Shown piece after piece: positions 37,413 to 46,796 of a stretch of 64,000 nt of DNA. A program made the position numbers and the translations under genes. Below the pieces are notes generated by a model. That model ran no database searches. It saw only the letters and a program-made list of their open reading frames with translations, and had not been told where the DNA came from. How positions within the stretch are numbered: position 1 is the first letter of the stretch; each line of letters starts with the position of its first letter. This stretch comes from Salipiger sp. CCB-MM3. Lineage in GTDB: Bacteria > Pseudomonadota > Alphaproteobacteria > Rhodobacterales > Rhodobacteraceae. The stretch spans positions 2,679,001 to 2,743,000 of the forward strand of contig NZ_CP014595.1 in assembly GCF_001687105.1 (NCBI RefSeq). The letters run 5' to 3'.

Positions 37413-37956
37413 GATCTCGCCGCTGATGGTGATCCCGCCGGTGATCTTTGCCGCCTTCGCGGTGATGGCCTATTTCGGCATGCAGCGCGGCGATCCTAAC
37501 ACGCTGCCCTCGACCTTCATCGGCAAGAGCGCCCCGGCGCTGCCCACGCAGACGCTCGAAGGCTTCCCCGAAGTGGCCGATGCGGCGCTGCGCTCGGGCG
37601 AGGTGACGGTGGTGAACTTCTGGGCCAGCTGGTGCCCGCCGTGCCGCGCCGAACATCCGGTGCTGCTGCATCTGGCCGAGCAGGGCGTCCGCATCGTCGG
37701 GGTGAACTACAAAGACAAGACCGGCGCCGCCTCGGGCTATCTCACCGAGGACGGCTCGCCCTTCATCGGCGTGCCCTTCGACCCGCAGGGCCGCGCCGCC
37801 ATCGAATGGGGCGTCACCGGCCCGCCCGAAACCTTCATCCTGGGCGGCGACGGCACGGTGCTGCACAAGCACGTCGGCCCGCTCGCCGGCACGCTCTACA
37901 CCGAAGATTTCCTGCCCGCGCTGGAGCAGGCTTTGGGCCGCGATCTCGAGCCCTGA
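37405..37956 (+). CDS. ccmG: Thiol:disulfide interchange protein CcmG (DsbE)
   Basis: A 183-residue periplasmic thioredoxin-like protein tethered by an N-terminal helix (LMVIPPVIFAAFAVMAYF). The active site is WCPPC near residues 76-80 and the cis-Pro region is GVTGPPETFIL. It keeps apocytochrome c cysteines reduced for haem attachment. It is the last gene of ccmABCDG; ccmE, ccmF and ccmH are not in the window. Confidence 0.95.
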   Translation: MAKISPLMVIPPVIFAAFAVMAYFGMQRGDPNTLPSTFIGKSAPALPTQTLEGFPEVADAALRSGEVTVVNFWASWCPPCRAEHPVLLHLAEQGVRIVGVNYKDKTGAASGYLTEDGSPFIGVPFDPQGRAAIEWGVTGPPETFILGGDGTVLHKHVGPLAGTLYTEDFLPALEQALGRDLEP

Positions 37957-37984
37957 GCGCGCGCAGGCGGAAACGCCGGGCATT

Positions 37985-38173
37985 GAGTATTTGGGGAAAG
38001 ATGAAAGCGCGCCTGCGGCGCTTAGCAGAGCTGGATTTGCAGCTTTGCAAGTCTCGGTCCAACGGGTGCTTTCATTGTTCCGCAAATACGCCCGCCGGAG
38101 GCGTCCGGCCCATGCCACGCGCAGGCTGATGCGGGCAGGGCGCGGATTTGCGTATTTGCAGAACGATGACACC
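37985..38173. repeat. Three copies of a 24-base element (two direct, one inverted)
   Basis: The copies are 37985-38008 (plus), 38068-38091 (minus) and 38150-38173 (plus). Their consensus is G(A/C)GTATTTGSRGAAMRATGAMA. The second and third differ at four positions. Copies one and two face each other and could form a long imperfect stem. They lie in a non-coding gap after ccmG and before bioY. Confidence 0.7.
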
Positions 38174-38287
38174 CGGGGGCGGCGCCTAACAACCCGGGCG
38201 CCGACGGTTCGGATGAAGGCTTGCGAGGCGGCGGCGCATGGGGCACAACGCATGAAAGTCTTTTGACAGGAAGAGGGGACGCACCCG

Positions 38288-38893
38288 ATGAATCTCGCAA
38301 TGAACCGGTCCGTTCTGGTGGACACTTTCGGCGCCCGTGAAGGCCTTGCGCTGCGCGCCAAGCAGGCCGCGCTGGTCATCGCCGGTATCGCGCTTCTGGC
38401 GATCGCCGCGAAGATCAAAGTGCCGGTGCCGGGCTCGCCGGTGGCCATCAGCATGGGCACTTTCGCCGTGCTCACCGTGGGCGCGGCCTATGGCGCACGC
38501 CTTGGCCTGGTGACCATGATGGGCTGGATGATCATCGGCATGCTCGGCTTTGACGTGTTCCAGAGCTCCTCGGCCGATCTCAACGGCATCGAGTACATGA
38601 TGGGCAGCACCGGCGGCTACCTCGTGGGCTACCTGATGGCCACCGTTCTGCTCGGCACGCTGGCGCGCCGCGGCTGGGACCGCACCGCCCCGAAGATGGC
38701 CGCGGCCATGCTGCTCGGCAACGTCGTGCTTTACGTGCCCGGCCTGATCTGGCTCGGCATGCTCTACGGCTGGGACAAGCCGATCCTCGAGTGGGGCCTG
38801 ACGCCCTTCCTCTTCGGCGATGCGGTGAAGCTGGCGCTGGCCGCGCTGCTGCTGCCGGCGCTGTGGAAGCTGGTGGGCCGCGCCCGCGGCTGA
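38288..38893 (+). CDS. bioY: Biotin transporter BioY
   Basis: A 201-residue substrate-binding membrane subunit (S component) with about six helices. Family stretches are KVPVPGSPVAISMGTFAVLT, GGYLVGYLMATVLLG and GLTPFLFGDAVKLALAALLL (core). BioM and BioN are not adjacent; in many alphaproteobacteria BioY works alone or with a shared energy module. No BioR-type site TTATCTATAA is visible upstream. Confidence 0.93.
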   Translation: MNLAMNRSVLVDTFGAREGLALRAKQAALVIAGIALLAIAAKIKVPVPGSPVAISMGTFAVLTVGAAYGARLGLVTMMGWMIIGMLGFDVFQSSSADLNGIEYMMGSTGGYLVGYLMATVLLGTLARRGWDRTAPKMAAAMLLGNVVLYVPGLIWLGMLYGWDKPILEWGLTPFLFGDAVKLALAALLLPALWKLVGRARG

Positions 38894-38978
38894 GCCTTGC
38901 TCCGAGCCAAGTGACAGAACGCGGCGCAGATATCTGCGCCGCGTTTTCTTTTGCCCGATCGGTCGCACGAGGGGCCCG

Positions 38979-39518
38979 ATGACTGACCTGCCTTGGACCA
39001 TGCCGCTGCGCGACGCGCGGGATCGCGAGAACTTCGGCGCCGTGGCGGCGCTGCTGCGGCGCGTGCCGCAGCCCTATGGGCGCGATCCGGCGCAGGACCA
39101 TATCACCGGCTCGGGTTTCGTGGTCTCGCCCTGCCGCGGCTTCACGCTGCTCCTCCATCACGCCAAGCTGAACCGCTGGCTGCAGCCGGGTGGCCATTGC
39201 GATGGCGACCCTGATGTCGCGGCGGTCGCGGCGCGCGAAATTTTCGAGGAGACCGGACTGACCGCGCGGCAGCTCTCCGGCGCGCTTTTCGACATCGATA
39301 TTCATCAGATCCCGGCGCGGCGCTCGGAGCCTGCGCATTTCCATTACGATCTGCGCTTCCTGTTCGAGGCTGACCCAGCGATCCCCTTGCAGCGCAACGC
39401 GGAATCGCATGACCTTCGCTGGGTGGCGCTGGACGATCTTCCGCGCTACGCGCCGCAGCCTTCGGTCTGTGTGCTGCGTGAGAAACTGCCCCTCTGGAGG
39501 GCCGAGAGCGGAGACTGA
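38979..39518 (+). CDS. Nudix hydrolase
   Basis: A 179-residue protein with the Nudix helix REIFEETGL. The first Glu of the consensus GX5EX7REUXEEXGU is replaced by Pro (GGHCDGDPDVAAVAAREIF), though the metal-binding EExxG core is intact. Substrate is unknown; relatives act on nucleoside diphosphate derivatives. A DUF3445 gene follows five bases after its stop, so the two are probably co-transcribed. Confidence 0.85.
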   Translation: MTDLPWTMPLRDARDRENFGAVAALLRRVPQPYGRDPAQDHITGSGFVVSPCRGFTLLLHHAKLNRWLQPGGHCDGDPDVAAVAAREIFEETGLTARQLSGALFDIDIHQIPARRSEPAHFHYDLRFLFEADPAIPLQRNAESHDLRWVALDDLPRYAPQPSVCVLREKLPLWRAESGD

Positions 39519-39523
39519 GCGCG

Positions 39524-40255
39524 ATGATCCTGCAGGCGCAGATTCCCTATGACCTGAGCCAGATGAAGCCGCTGCCGGGCATCGCCCCGCTCGATCCGGC
39601 GGACTGGCTGCAGGTCGATGACGCTTTCGCGCCGCAGATGGAAGAGCGCGCGCGCCTGCTGCGCGAAGTGCGCGAGACGGTGCTGGGCATCGAGCCTGAG
39701 GCGATGCCCGCGGCGCAGGAATTGCTGGAGGTGGTGCTGGCGCATTTGCCGGGCGGCTATACGCGCGACGGCGAGCAGGTGACGCGTCCCGACGGGGTGG
39801 TGGTGACGCTCGACCGGGGCGATCCCATGGGCACGCTCGGCGTTCTGGTGCAGGAGGATCTGTGCCTGCTGCAAAAGCGCGGCGACGAGCACGTGCTGAC
39901 CGGGGCGGTGCTGTGCTTTCCAGCGGGCTGGCGGCTGGCGGATAAGATCTCGCGTCCGCTCAGCATCATCCATGTGCCGATCCCCGAATATGACGACAAT
40001 ATCGGGCGGCGCGTGCAGCGCTTGTTCGACGGGGTTCAGCAGGGGCGGCCGCTGATGCGGGTCAACCGGCTGTTCCATGACGATCCGCTGCTCCACCAGC
40101 CGGTGCCCCGGCGCAGCAACAACGACCGGGCCGCGCCGGAGACGGCGCCTTACCTGCGCTCAGAACGGCAATGCCTCTTGCGCCTGCCCGAAACCCGCGC
40201 CGTGGTGTTTTCGATCCACACCTATGTGGTGCGGCGCGGGCCAGAGACGCTCTAG
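39524..40255 (+). CDS. DUF3445 haem-dependent oxidative N-demethylase-like protein
   Basis: A 243-residue cytosolic protein of the DUF3445 family. Visible conserved parts are LVQEDLCLLQKRGDEHVL, GAVLCFPAGWRLADKISRPL, IHVPIPEYDD, RVNRLF and LRSERQCLLRLPETRAVVFS (the last with conserved Arg/Glu). Characterised relatives bind haem and oxidatively demethylate amines such as dimethylamine. Marine roseobacters use methylamines, so that role is reasonable, but the substrate is not shown. It lies in an operon with the Nudix gene. Confidence 0.85.
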   Translation: MILQAQIPYDLSQMKPLPGIAPLDPADWLQVDDAFAPQMEERARLLREVRETVLGIEPEAMPAAQELLEVVLAHLPGGYTRDGEQVTRPDGVVVTLDRGDPMGTLGVLVQEDLCLLQKRGDEHVLTGAVLCFPAGWRLADKISRPLSIIHVPIPEYDDNIGRRVQRLFDGVQQGRPLMRVNRLFHDDPLLHQPVPRRSNNDRAAPETAPYLRSERQCLLRLPETRAVVFSIHTYVVRRGPETL

Positions 40256-40268
40256 GACGCGGGGCTGT

Positions 40269-40922
40269 TTACGGAGCGGTCCGCAGATCGCCGGCGCGGA
40301 CGCCGCCCACCACGGAGAGCACCAGCGCGGCGGGAAAGCTCAGCAGGGCCATCGCGCCTGTGGTCACCCATCCGTTCACCGGCTTGGGCGCGGCGAGGGT
40401 CTCCGGCTGCGGAGCGCTGGCCGCCAAGCTGGAGCCTGCGCTGGCGTGGCGGTCCATGGCGGTGCGGATGCTTTCGGTCAATGCGCGCTCTTCGGCGCTA
40501 TCGAGCGCGGTGAAGCGTTTGCGCAGTTCACGCTGCGATTGCGCGGGCAGCGCTTCGGGGGTGAGCTTTGTGCCGGGCGAGAGCCATTCGATCTCGGTGG
40601 CGCCGCTGAGCGCCGAAAGTGTGCGCACGGCTTCGAGCAGCAGGGCAATGGCGCGGGCGCCCTGAGCAATGCCGCCGTCGCGGCTGAGCACCCGTACGAC
40701 CAGACGTCTGCCCCGACCGCCGCGCGGTTCAAACTGGCTCAGGCACAGGCCCAGACGGTCGCCCATCAGCGCGAGGCGCCGACGCGAGATTCGCAGCGGG
40801 CGGCCAGAGCCATTGTCATGCTGGAGAAGTGCTTTGCCTGCTGCCTTGAGCAGTTCGAACAGATCGGGTTTGCCAGCATCGAGCGGCAGGTGAAGAGCTG
40901 CGTAGGGGGCTTTGCCCGTCAT
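40269..40922 (-). CDS. Hypothetical protein with a C-terminal membrane anchor
   Basis: A 217-residue protein. The first ~90 residues are basic and mixed (RISRRRLALMGDRLGLCLSQ), then a helical part with EIEWLSPGTKLTPEALPAQS, and a single hydrophobic segment near the C-terminus (GAMALLSFPAALVLSVVGGV). I do not recognise a family. It is convergent with the DUF3445 gene and ends 14 bases from it. The transglycosylase gene lies 131 bases upstream on the same strand. Confidence 0.7.
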   Translation of the reverse strand: MTGKAPYAALHLPLDAGKPDLFELLKAAGKALLQHDNGSGRPLRISRRRLALMGDRLGLCLSQFEPRGGRGRRLVVRVLSRDGGIAQGARAIALLLEAVRTLSALSGATEIEWLSPGTKLTPEALPAQSQRELRKRFTALDSAEERALTESIRTAMDRHASAGSSLAASAPQPETLAAPKPVNGWVTTGAMALLSFPAALVLSVVGGVRAGDLRTAP

Positions 40923-41053
40923 TGTCGTTTTCCTTCTGGAACGCCTTTGACGGAAAATTTGCGCGGCAAATGGGGAGAAACTTGGGCGGGAAATTGCCCA
41001 GGGATGGGCAACTGCTCACAGCCTTGCCCATCCCGCATTTGCAGAAATGTAAA

Positions 41054-41860
41054 TCAGCCGACTCTTTGCGCCACGAGCGAGATCGCCTGCTGGTAGACCG
41101 TCGCGGCATTCCACTCGTTCAGGACGCGGAAATTGGCGGTGCCTTCGCTGAACGGCTGACCCGGCTGCCAGCCTTTCTGGCGCAGGAAATTGGCGGTCGA
41201 GGCCAGCGCGTCGAATTGGTTGTAGAAATCGACGCGGCCATCGCCATTGCCATCGACGCCGTAGCGCAGCGCGTTGCCGGGCAGGAACTGGGTGTGGCCA
41301 AGCTCGCCATGGGCGGCGCCTTGCTGGCTCGGCGAAAGCATTCCGCGATCCACCATCTGCAGCGCCGCGATGGCATGCGGGGTGAAGAAGGACGAGCGGC
41401 GGCAGTCATAGGCGACCGTGGTGATCGAGGAAACCACCGGCACATTGCCCATGGTGCGGCCAAAGCCGGTTTCCATCCCGTGGATCGCCAGAAGGATCCC
41501 GGCGGGCACGCCGTAGCGCTGCTCGAGCGAGCGGAAGAACTGCGGGTTCTGGTCGCGCCGCTTGCGCACCTGCGCGGCGAAACCGTCAAGCGAGCCGAGG
41601 CGGATGCGGATGAACTCGTCGAGCGGGTATTTCACGCCCTTCTGGCTGCGGTCGACCTTGATGGTGTAGCTGGAATAGGGGGCGCTCATCAGCGCGTCGA
41701 TGCCGCGCTGGCCGACACCGGCGCGTTGCGCCTCGGCGGCGAACTCGCGTTTCCACGCGTCAAACCCGGCGGCGGAATTGCCGCAAGTGGCCGCGATGGC
41801 GGATCCGGCGGACAGGGACAGCGTGGCGGCTGCGAGAAACTTCAGAAAGGTGCGGCGCAT
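41054..41860 (-). CDS. Lytic murein transglycosylase, MltB family
   Basis: A 268-residue periplasmic enzyme that cleaves peptidoglycan glycan strands. A signal peptide (FLKFLAAATLSLSAGSAIAA) is followed by YGVPAGILLAIHGMETGFGR with the catalytic Glu. The loop VDGNGDGRVDFYNQFDAL matches the EF-hand-like calcium site known from E. coli Slt35/MltB. No lipobox Cys is present, so it is soluble. Confidence 0.92.
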   Translation of the reverse strand: MRRTFLKFLAAATLSLSAGSAIAATCGNSAAGFDAWKREFAAEAQRAGVGQRGIDALMSAPYSSYTIKVDRSQKGVKYPLDEFIRIRLGSLDGFAAQVRKRRDQNPQFFRSLEQRYGVPAGILLAIHGMETGFGRTMGNVPVVSSITTVAYDCRRSSFFTPHAIAALQMVDRGMLSPSQQGAAHGELGHTQFLPGNALRYGVDGNGDGRVDFYNQFDALASTANFLRQKGWQPGQPFSEGTANFRVLNEWNAATVYQQAISLVAQRVG

Positions 41861-42041
41861 CTTGGGACTCCGAACAAACGTCTTTGGTTGAAATAGGTAG
41901 TTCGCCGTCGGGGGTTCGGAAAGGGAAGAGACGGCCGCAGGTGCTGCGCGGCGGGTCTCCGCTGCTTCACGGTACGGGAGACACGGCGCACGATCGGACC
42001 CATGCGGCCCAGTCCGGACCAGTGCGGCGGCGGCGCGGGGC

Positions 42042-42257
42042 TCAGATCGAGGCGATTTCCATGGCGCGGGTGATGATCATCACCACCAGAACGAGCAGGG
42101 CTGCGATAGCAAGGCCAAGCATTGTGTTGCGCTGCAGCCGTCGGCGGCGTTCCCGCGGCGTCTCGGCGTCAGCAAAGCTGCCGGACAGGGTCGAAAGCGG
42201 CTGCGCGTCGCCGTGGCTCGCGAAGCTGTCGAAGCGGTCGGTGAAATTTTCGTTCAT
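42042..42257 (-). CDS. Small single-pass membrane protein, unknown
   Basis: A 71-residue protein with a polar N-terminus, a basic patch (ETPRERRRRLQR) and one membrane helix (MLGLAIAALLVLVVMIITRA). AGAGGAA precedes the ATG. An imperfect hairpin lies in its leader at 42271-42309. It lies downstream of glnA but beyond the glnA terminator. No family is recognised. Confidence 0.65.
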   Translation of the reverse strand: MNENFTDRFDSFASHGDAQPLSTLSGSFADAETPRERRRRLQRNTMLGLAIAALLVLVVMIITRAMEIASI

Positions 42258-42349
42258 TCTGAAATTCCTCTGAGGCGTGAGGTCGAAATTCCCTCACGGG
42301 CGAGCCTCAAGGAGCAATCTGGATTTTACAGGGCAGGATCACGGCATGA

Positions 42350-42375
42350 AAAAGGCGCCCCGAAGGGCGCCTTTT
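42350..42375 (-). terminator. Intrinsic terminator after glnA
   Basis: A perfect 11-base stem (42350-42360 with 42365-42375, CGAA loop) with A- and T-ended arms, 23 bases past the glnA stop on the minus strand. Confidence 0.9.
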
Positions 42376-42397
42376 CCGAAGTCTCCGCGGTGCGGGA

Positions 42398-43804
42398 TCA
42401 GCAGCTGTAGTACAGCGCGAATTCCACGGGGTGCGGGGTCATTTCGTAGGCTTCCAGCTCTTCCATCTTCAGAGCGATGTAGCCTTCGACCTGGCTCTTG
42501 GTGAACACGTCGCCTGCCAGCAGGAAGTCCATGTCGGCTTCCAGCTCGGTGAGCGCTTCACGCAGCGAGCCACAGACGGTCGGGATCTCTGCGAGCTCTT
42601 CCGGCGGAAGGTCGTAGAGGTTCTTGTCCATGGCTTCGCCCGGATCGATCTTGTTCTTGATGCCGTCGAGGCCGGCCATCAGGAGCGCCGAGAAGCACAG
42701 GTAGGGGTTTGCCGCGGGGTCGGGGAAGCGAGCTTCCACACGCTTTGCCTTCGGCGATTCGGTCCACGGAATACGGACGCAGCCCGAGCGGTTGCGGGCC
42801 GAGTAGGCGCGCAGAACGGGGGCTTCGAAGCCCGGAACCAGACGCTTGTAGGAGTTGGTCGCCGGGTTGGTGAAGGCGTTCAGGGCCTTCGCGTGCTTCA
42901 GGATGCCGCCGATGAAGTACAGCGCTTCCTGCGACAGGTCCGCGTATTTGTCGCCTGCGAAGAGCGGCTTGCCGTCCTTCCAGATCGACATGTTCACGTG
43001 CATGCCCGAGCCGTTGTCACCCTTGATCGGCTTCGGCATGAAGGTTGCCGAACGGCCATAGGCCTGTGCCACGTTGTGGATGACGTATTTGTACTTCTGC
43101 AGCTCGTCGGCCTGCTTGGTCAGCGTGCCGAAGATCAGGCCCAGCTCGTGCTGCGAGGTCGCAACTTCGTGGTGGTGCTTGTCGACCTTCATGCCGAGGC
43201 GCTTCATGGTCGACAGCATCTCGGAGCGGATGTCCTGGCCGTCGTCCGACGGGTTCACCGGGAAGTAGCCGCCTTTGTAGGTCGGACGGTGGCCCAGGTT
43301 GCCCATCTCGAAGTCAGCGTCGGTGTTCCATGCGGCGTGGTCCGCATCAACTTCTGCCGAAATCTTGTTCGGGGTGACCGAGTATTTCACGTCGTCGAAC
43401 AGGAAGAATTCAGCTTCCGGGCCGAAGAACGCCGAGTCGCCGATGCCCGAGGAGATCAGGTAGGCTTCTGCTTTCGCCGCGGTGCCGCGCGGGTCGCGGT
43501 CGTAGGCTTCGCCGGTGTCGGGTTCGACGACCGAGCAGTGCAGGCAGAGCGTCTTCTCGGCGTAGAACGGGTCGATGTAGGCGCTTTCGGTGTCGGGCAT
43601 GAGCTTCATGTCGGAAGCTTCGATCGACTTCCAGCCGGCGATGGACGAGCCGTCGAACATGAAACCTTCATCGAGGAAATCTTCGTCGACGAGATCGGCG
43701 ACGACGGTCACGTGCTGGAGCTTGCCGCGCGGGTCGGTAAAGCGGATGTCGACGTATGCGACGTCCTCATCCTTAATAAGCTTGAGAACTGCGTCCTTGC
43801 TCAT
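42398..43804 (-). CDS. glnA: Glutamine synthetase type I
   Basis: A 468-residue dodecameric enzyme making glutamine from glutamate, ammonia and ATP. It has [40 protein letters not shown] and [24 protein letters not shown] active-site parts. The adenylylation Tyr sits in [10 protein letters not shown] near the C-terminus, so it is probably controlled by GlnE. It is co-transcribed with glnB, which lies 99 bases upstream. Confidence 0.97.
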   Translation of the reverse strand: MSKDAVLKLIKDEDVAYVDIRFTDPRGKLQHVTVVADLVDEDFLDEGFMFDGSSIAGWKSIEASDMKLMPDTESAYIDPFYAEKTLCLHCSVVEPDTGEAYDRDPRGTAAKAEAYLISSGIGDSAFFGPEAEFFLFDDVKYSVTPNKISAEVDADHAAWNTDADFEMGNLGHRPTYKGGYFPVNPSDDGQDIRSEMLSTMKRLGMKVDKHHHEVATSQHELGLIFGTLTKQADELQKYKYVIHNVAQAYGRSATFMPKPIKGDNGSGMHVNMSIWKDGKPLFAGDKYADLSQEALYFIGGILKHAKALNAFTNPATNSYKRLVPGFEAPVLRAYSARNRSGCVRIPWTESPKAKRVEARFPDPAANPYLCFSALLMAGLDGIKNKIDPGEAMDKNLYDLPPEELAEIPTVCGSLREALTELEADMDFLLAGDVFTKSQVEGYIALKMEELEAYEMTPHPVEFALYYSC

Positions 43805-43903
43805 TCCCTTCTTCCCTTTCTGTACTTGGGTCCGAATTTTTCGGGTGATTGGCTGCTCCGGCGCCGCAAGGGCGCGCGGAGCGCGGTCGTTCGGGTCCGT
43901 GGC

Positions 43904-44377
<474 letters not shown>

Positions 44378-44413
44378 TTAAGTGAGCAGTTTGAAAACTT
44401 GAGGATCCGAGCA

Positions 44414-45952
44414 ATGTCAGCACTCCTGACCAGTGCGCAGATGCGTGCCGCCGAGCAGGCTGCGATCCAAAGCGGGGCAGTGAGCGGCGCCGAATTGATG
44501 GAGCACGCGGGCGCCGGTGTGGTGGCTGCGATCGGGCGCCGCTGGCTCGAGATCGAGCTTGAGGCGCAGCGGGCGATTGTGCTCTGCGGCCCGGGCAACA
44601 ACGGCGGCGACGGTTTGGTCATCGCGCGGATGCTGCATGGCGCGGGCTGGGAGGTAGAGGTTTTCCTGCTGGGCGATGCCGAGCGCCTGCCGCCCGATGC
44701 GGCGCTGAATCACCGGCGCTGGTGCGAGCTGGGGCCGGTGGGGCTGTTCACGGAGGCGCCGCAACTGAGCGGCGGGCAAGGCGTGCTGATCGACGCGCTT
44801 TTTGGCACCGGTCTGACTCGGGGGCTGGGCCCCGAGATCGCCGAGGCGCTGGCCCGCTTCGAGGCGCCGGAGTTTCAGGACTGGCAGCGCGTGGCGGTGG
44901 ATGTGCCCTCGGGGCTCTGCGCGGATTCGGGGCGCGTTCTGACCAGCGGCGACGGGCCGGGTGCGATGCTCCGCGCCGATCTGACGGTGACCTTTCATAG
45001 CGCGAAACCGGGGCATTTCCTCGCCGAGGGGCCGGGCTATTGCGGGGCGCTCGACGTGGTGGATATTGGTCTGGAGGACACGCCCTGCGCGGGCGCGGCG
45101 CAGCTTGTGACCGGGCCGAGCGTGGCCTTGAGCAAGAGCGAGGGGCATAAGTTCGGCTACGGCCATGCGCTGGTGCTGAGCGGCGGTTTCGGCAGGACGG
45201 GCGCGGCCCGGCTCGCGGCGCGCGCGGCGCTGCGTGTCGGCGCGGGGCTGGTGACGCTGGGCGCGCCCGGCGGCGCGCAGATGGAGGTGGCCTCGCAGAT
45301 CACCGCTCTCATGCTGCGCCGCATTGAAGAGGCCGAGGATCTGACGGCGATGCTCGAAGACGGGCGGCTCAATGCGCTTTGTCTCGGGCCGGGGCTCGGC
45401 ATCGACAGGGCGCGCGCGCTTGTGCCCGCAGCGCTGATGGCCGGGCGGGCGACGGTGCTGGACGCCGATGCGCTCAGCGCCTTTGCCGAGGCGCCGGAGG
45501 TGCTCTTTTCCTGCCTACACCAAGGCTGCGTGCTGACGCCGCACGGCGGCGAGTTCGCGCGGCTCTTCCCCGACATCGCCGCGGGGCTGTCCGCGCCCGC
45601 GACCAAAGGACCGGCGCTCTCAAAGCTCGATGCGGTGCGTACTGCGGCGGCGCGCGCGGGCTGCACGGTGCTGCTGAAGGGCGCCGATACGGTGATCGCG
45701 GCGCCGGATGGGGCGGCGTCGGTCCACGCGGCGGTCTATGGCCGCGCGGCGCCATGGCTCGCCACGGCGGGCGCGGGGGATGTGCTGGCGGGGTTGATTT
45801 GCGGGCTGATGGCGCGCGGCGCGGAGCCGATGCAGGCCGCGGAGACAGCGGCCTTCCTACATGTGGAGGCGGCGCGCAGATTCGGCCCCGGCCTCATCGC
45901 CGAAGATCTGCCCGAGGTGCTGCCACAGGTGCTCGCCGAGTTTGCTGCATAG
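44414..45952 (+). CDS. nnr: Bifunctional NAD(P)H-hydrate repair enzyme Nnr
   Basis: A 512-residue protein that repairs damaged NAD(P)H. The N-terminal YjeF_N epimerase domain has AGAGVVAAIGRRWLE, CGPGNNGGDGLVIARML and LIDALFGTGLTRGL. The C-terminal ADP/ATP-dependent dehydratase domain has SGGFGRTGAARLAARAALRV, CLGPGLGI, LTPHGGEFARLFP and WLATAGAGDVLAGLICGLMA. GAGGA precedes the ATG at 44414. It is divergent from glnB with a 171-base gap. Confidence 0.95.
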   Translation: MSALLTSAQMRAAEQAAIQSGAVSGAELMEHAGAGVVAAIGRRWLEIELEAQRAIVLCGPGNNGGDGLVIARMLHGAGWEVEVFLLGDAERLPPDAALNHRRWCELGPVGLFTEAPQLSGGQGVLIDALFGTGLTRGLGPEIAEALARFEAPEFQDWQRVAVDVPSGLCADSGRVLTSGDGPGAMLRADLTVTFHSAKPGHFLAEGPGYCGALDVVDIGLEDTPCAGAAQLVTGPSVALSKSEGHKFGYGHALVLSGGFGRTGAARLAARAALRVGAGLVTLGAPGGAQMEVASQITALMLRRIEEAEDLTAMLEDGRLNALCLGPGLGIDRARALVPAALMAGRATVLDADALSAFAEAPEVLFSCLHQGCVLTPHGGEFARLFPDIAAGLSAPATKGPALSKLDAVRTAAARAGCTVLLKGADTVIAAPDGAASVHAAVYGRAAPWLATAGAGDVLAGLICGLMARGAEPMQAAETAAFLHVEAARRFGPGLIAEDLPEVLPQVLAEFAA

Positions 45953-45976
45953 GCGCCAGGCGTCGGCGGCAGGCGC

Positions 45977-46474
45977 TCACGCGGGCAGGGGCACCGGATC
46001 GGCCGAGGCCAGTTCCAGCCCGTCACCATAGAGGATATGCGGCTGATCGAAGCTGAGCGCCACAAGGATGGCCGAGCGATGGCCCAAGGCGCGCACGAAA
46101 TGGCCATCCTCGATCCGGCTCAGCGGCACCAGCGCCTGACTGGCCCCAAACAGCGCCGAGGCGCGCCAGCCGCGCATGAGAATCTCCTGATCGGCGGGCA
46201 GCACCGTGTCGCCTTCGGGGCGCGAATTGCCCAGCGACCCGGCCGTGATCGCCACCATGGCGACGGCGCGCCGAAAATGGCGGACCCGACGCAGAATGGC
46301 GACGCCGCTGTCGCGGGTGATGACCCGGTCGCCCGGAGAGAGATATTCCGCCGGCAAGGCGCCATCGAGGGTCAGCACCGTAGTGCCAGCCACAAGCGCG
46401 TTCAGCCTGCACGAAGAATCGATATGGCGCGCGGGAAGAGCCCCGTCGTCGCGCCGGACCGTTTTCGGTTCCAT
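45977..46474 (-). CDS. Stand-alone Hint-type (Hint_2) domain protein without the catalytic cysteine
   Basis: A 165-residue protein matching the Hedgehog/intein Hint_2 fold common in Rhodobacteraceae: VAGTTVLTLDGALPAEYLSPGDRVITRD, a central RRVRHFRRAVAMVAI strand, LPADQEILMRGW and SFDQPHILYGDGLELAS (cores). In the family the strand before AGT starts with Cys, the autoprocessing nucleophile; here the aligned residue is Ala (NALVAGTTV). Processing activity is therefore doubtful. The protein has no N-terminal partner domain. It is convergent with nnr, 24 bases away. Confidence 0.75.
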   Translation of the reverse strand: MEPKTVRRDDGALPARHIDSSCRLNALVAGTTVLTLDGALPAEYLSPGDRVITRDSGVAILRRVRHFRRAVAMVAITAGSLGNSRPEGDTVLPADQEILMRGWRASALFGASQALVPLSRIEDGHFVRALGHRSAILVALSFDQPHILYGDGLELASADPVPLPA

Positions 46475-46630
46475 GGGCGCTGTCCTGCTTTATCACTGCC
46501 TCGTTTTGCCAGACCCTACGTCAATGGCAGATTAAAGTCGCGCGTTTTCTGGAAGGTGATTTTTCCTCTCGCCTCGCCTGTGGCTCTTTGCTAGAGATCC
46601 GCCCGATCCGGGCGCTTCGCGCGCCCGTGT

Positions 46631-46715
46631 GCGGGTGTGGCGAAATTGGTAGACGCACCAGATTTAGGTTCTGGCGCCGCAAGGCGTGGGGGTTCAAGTC
46701 CCTCCACCCGCACCA
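46631..46715 (+). tRNA. tRNA-Leu (anticodon UAG)
   Basis: The acceptor stem GCGGGTG (46631-46637) pairs with CACCCGC (46705-46711), followed by ACCA, so CCA is encoded. The D-arm GGCGAAATTGGTAGACGC, anticodon loop TTTAGGT with TAG, a long variable arm and T-arm GGTTCAAGTCC are typical of class II leucine tRNA. Length is 85 bases. No integrase or attachment repeat is seen nearby. Confidence 0.97.
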
Positions 46716-46796
46716 TCTTGATCTTCTTCGGGAAATTCTGAGCTGGTCTGTGTTGCGCCCTAGGGGCTGTGGCGCTTTGGCCACGGTTGCGCGACG

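Noticed and set aside
37991..38266. A 91-codon open frame between ccmG and bioY
   Set aside because: No ribosome binding site, Arg/Ala-rich, and it runs across the intergenic repeat elements.
38160..38287. Biotin-related operator or riboswitch before bioY
   Set aside because: No TTATCTATAA-type BioR site and no known riboswitch pattern is present.
46631..46715. tRNA-Leu as an island attachment site
   Set aside because: No integrase gene and no direct repeat of the tRNA 3' end was seen in the window.
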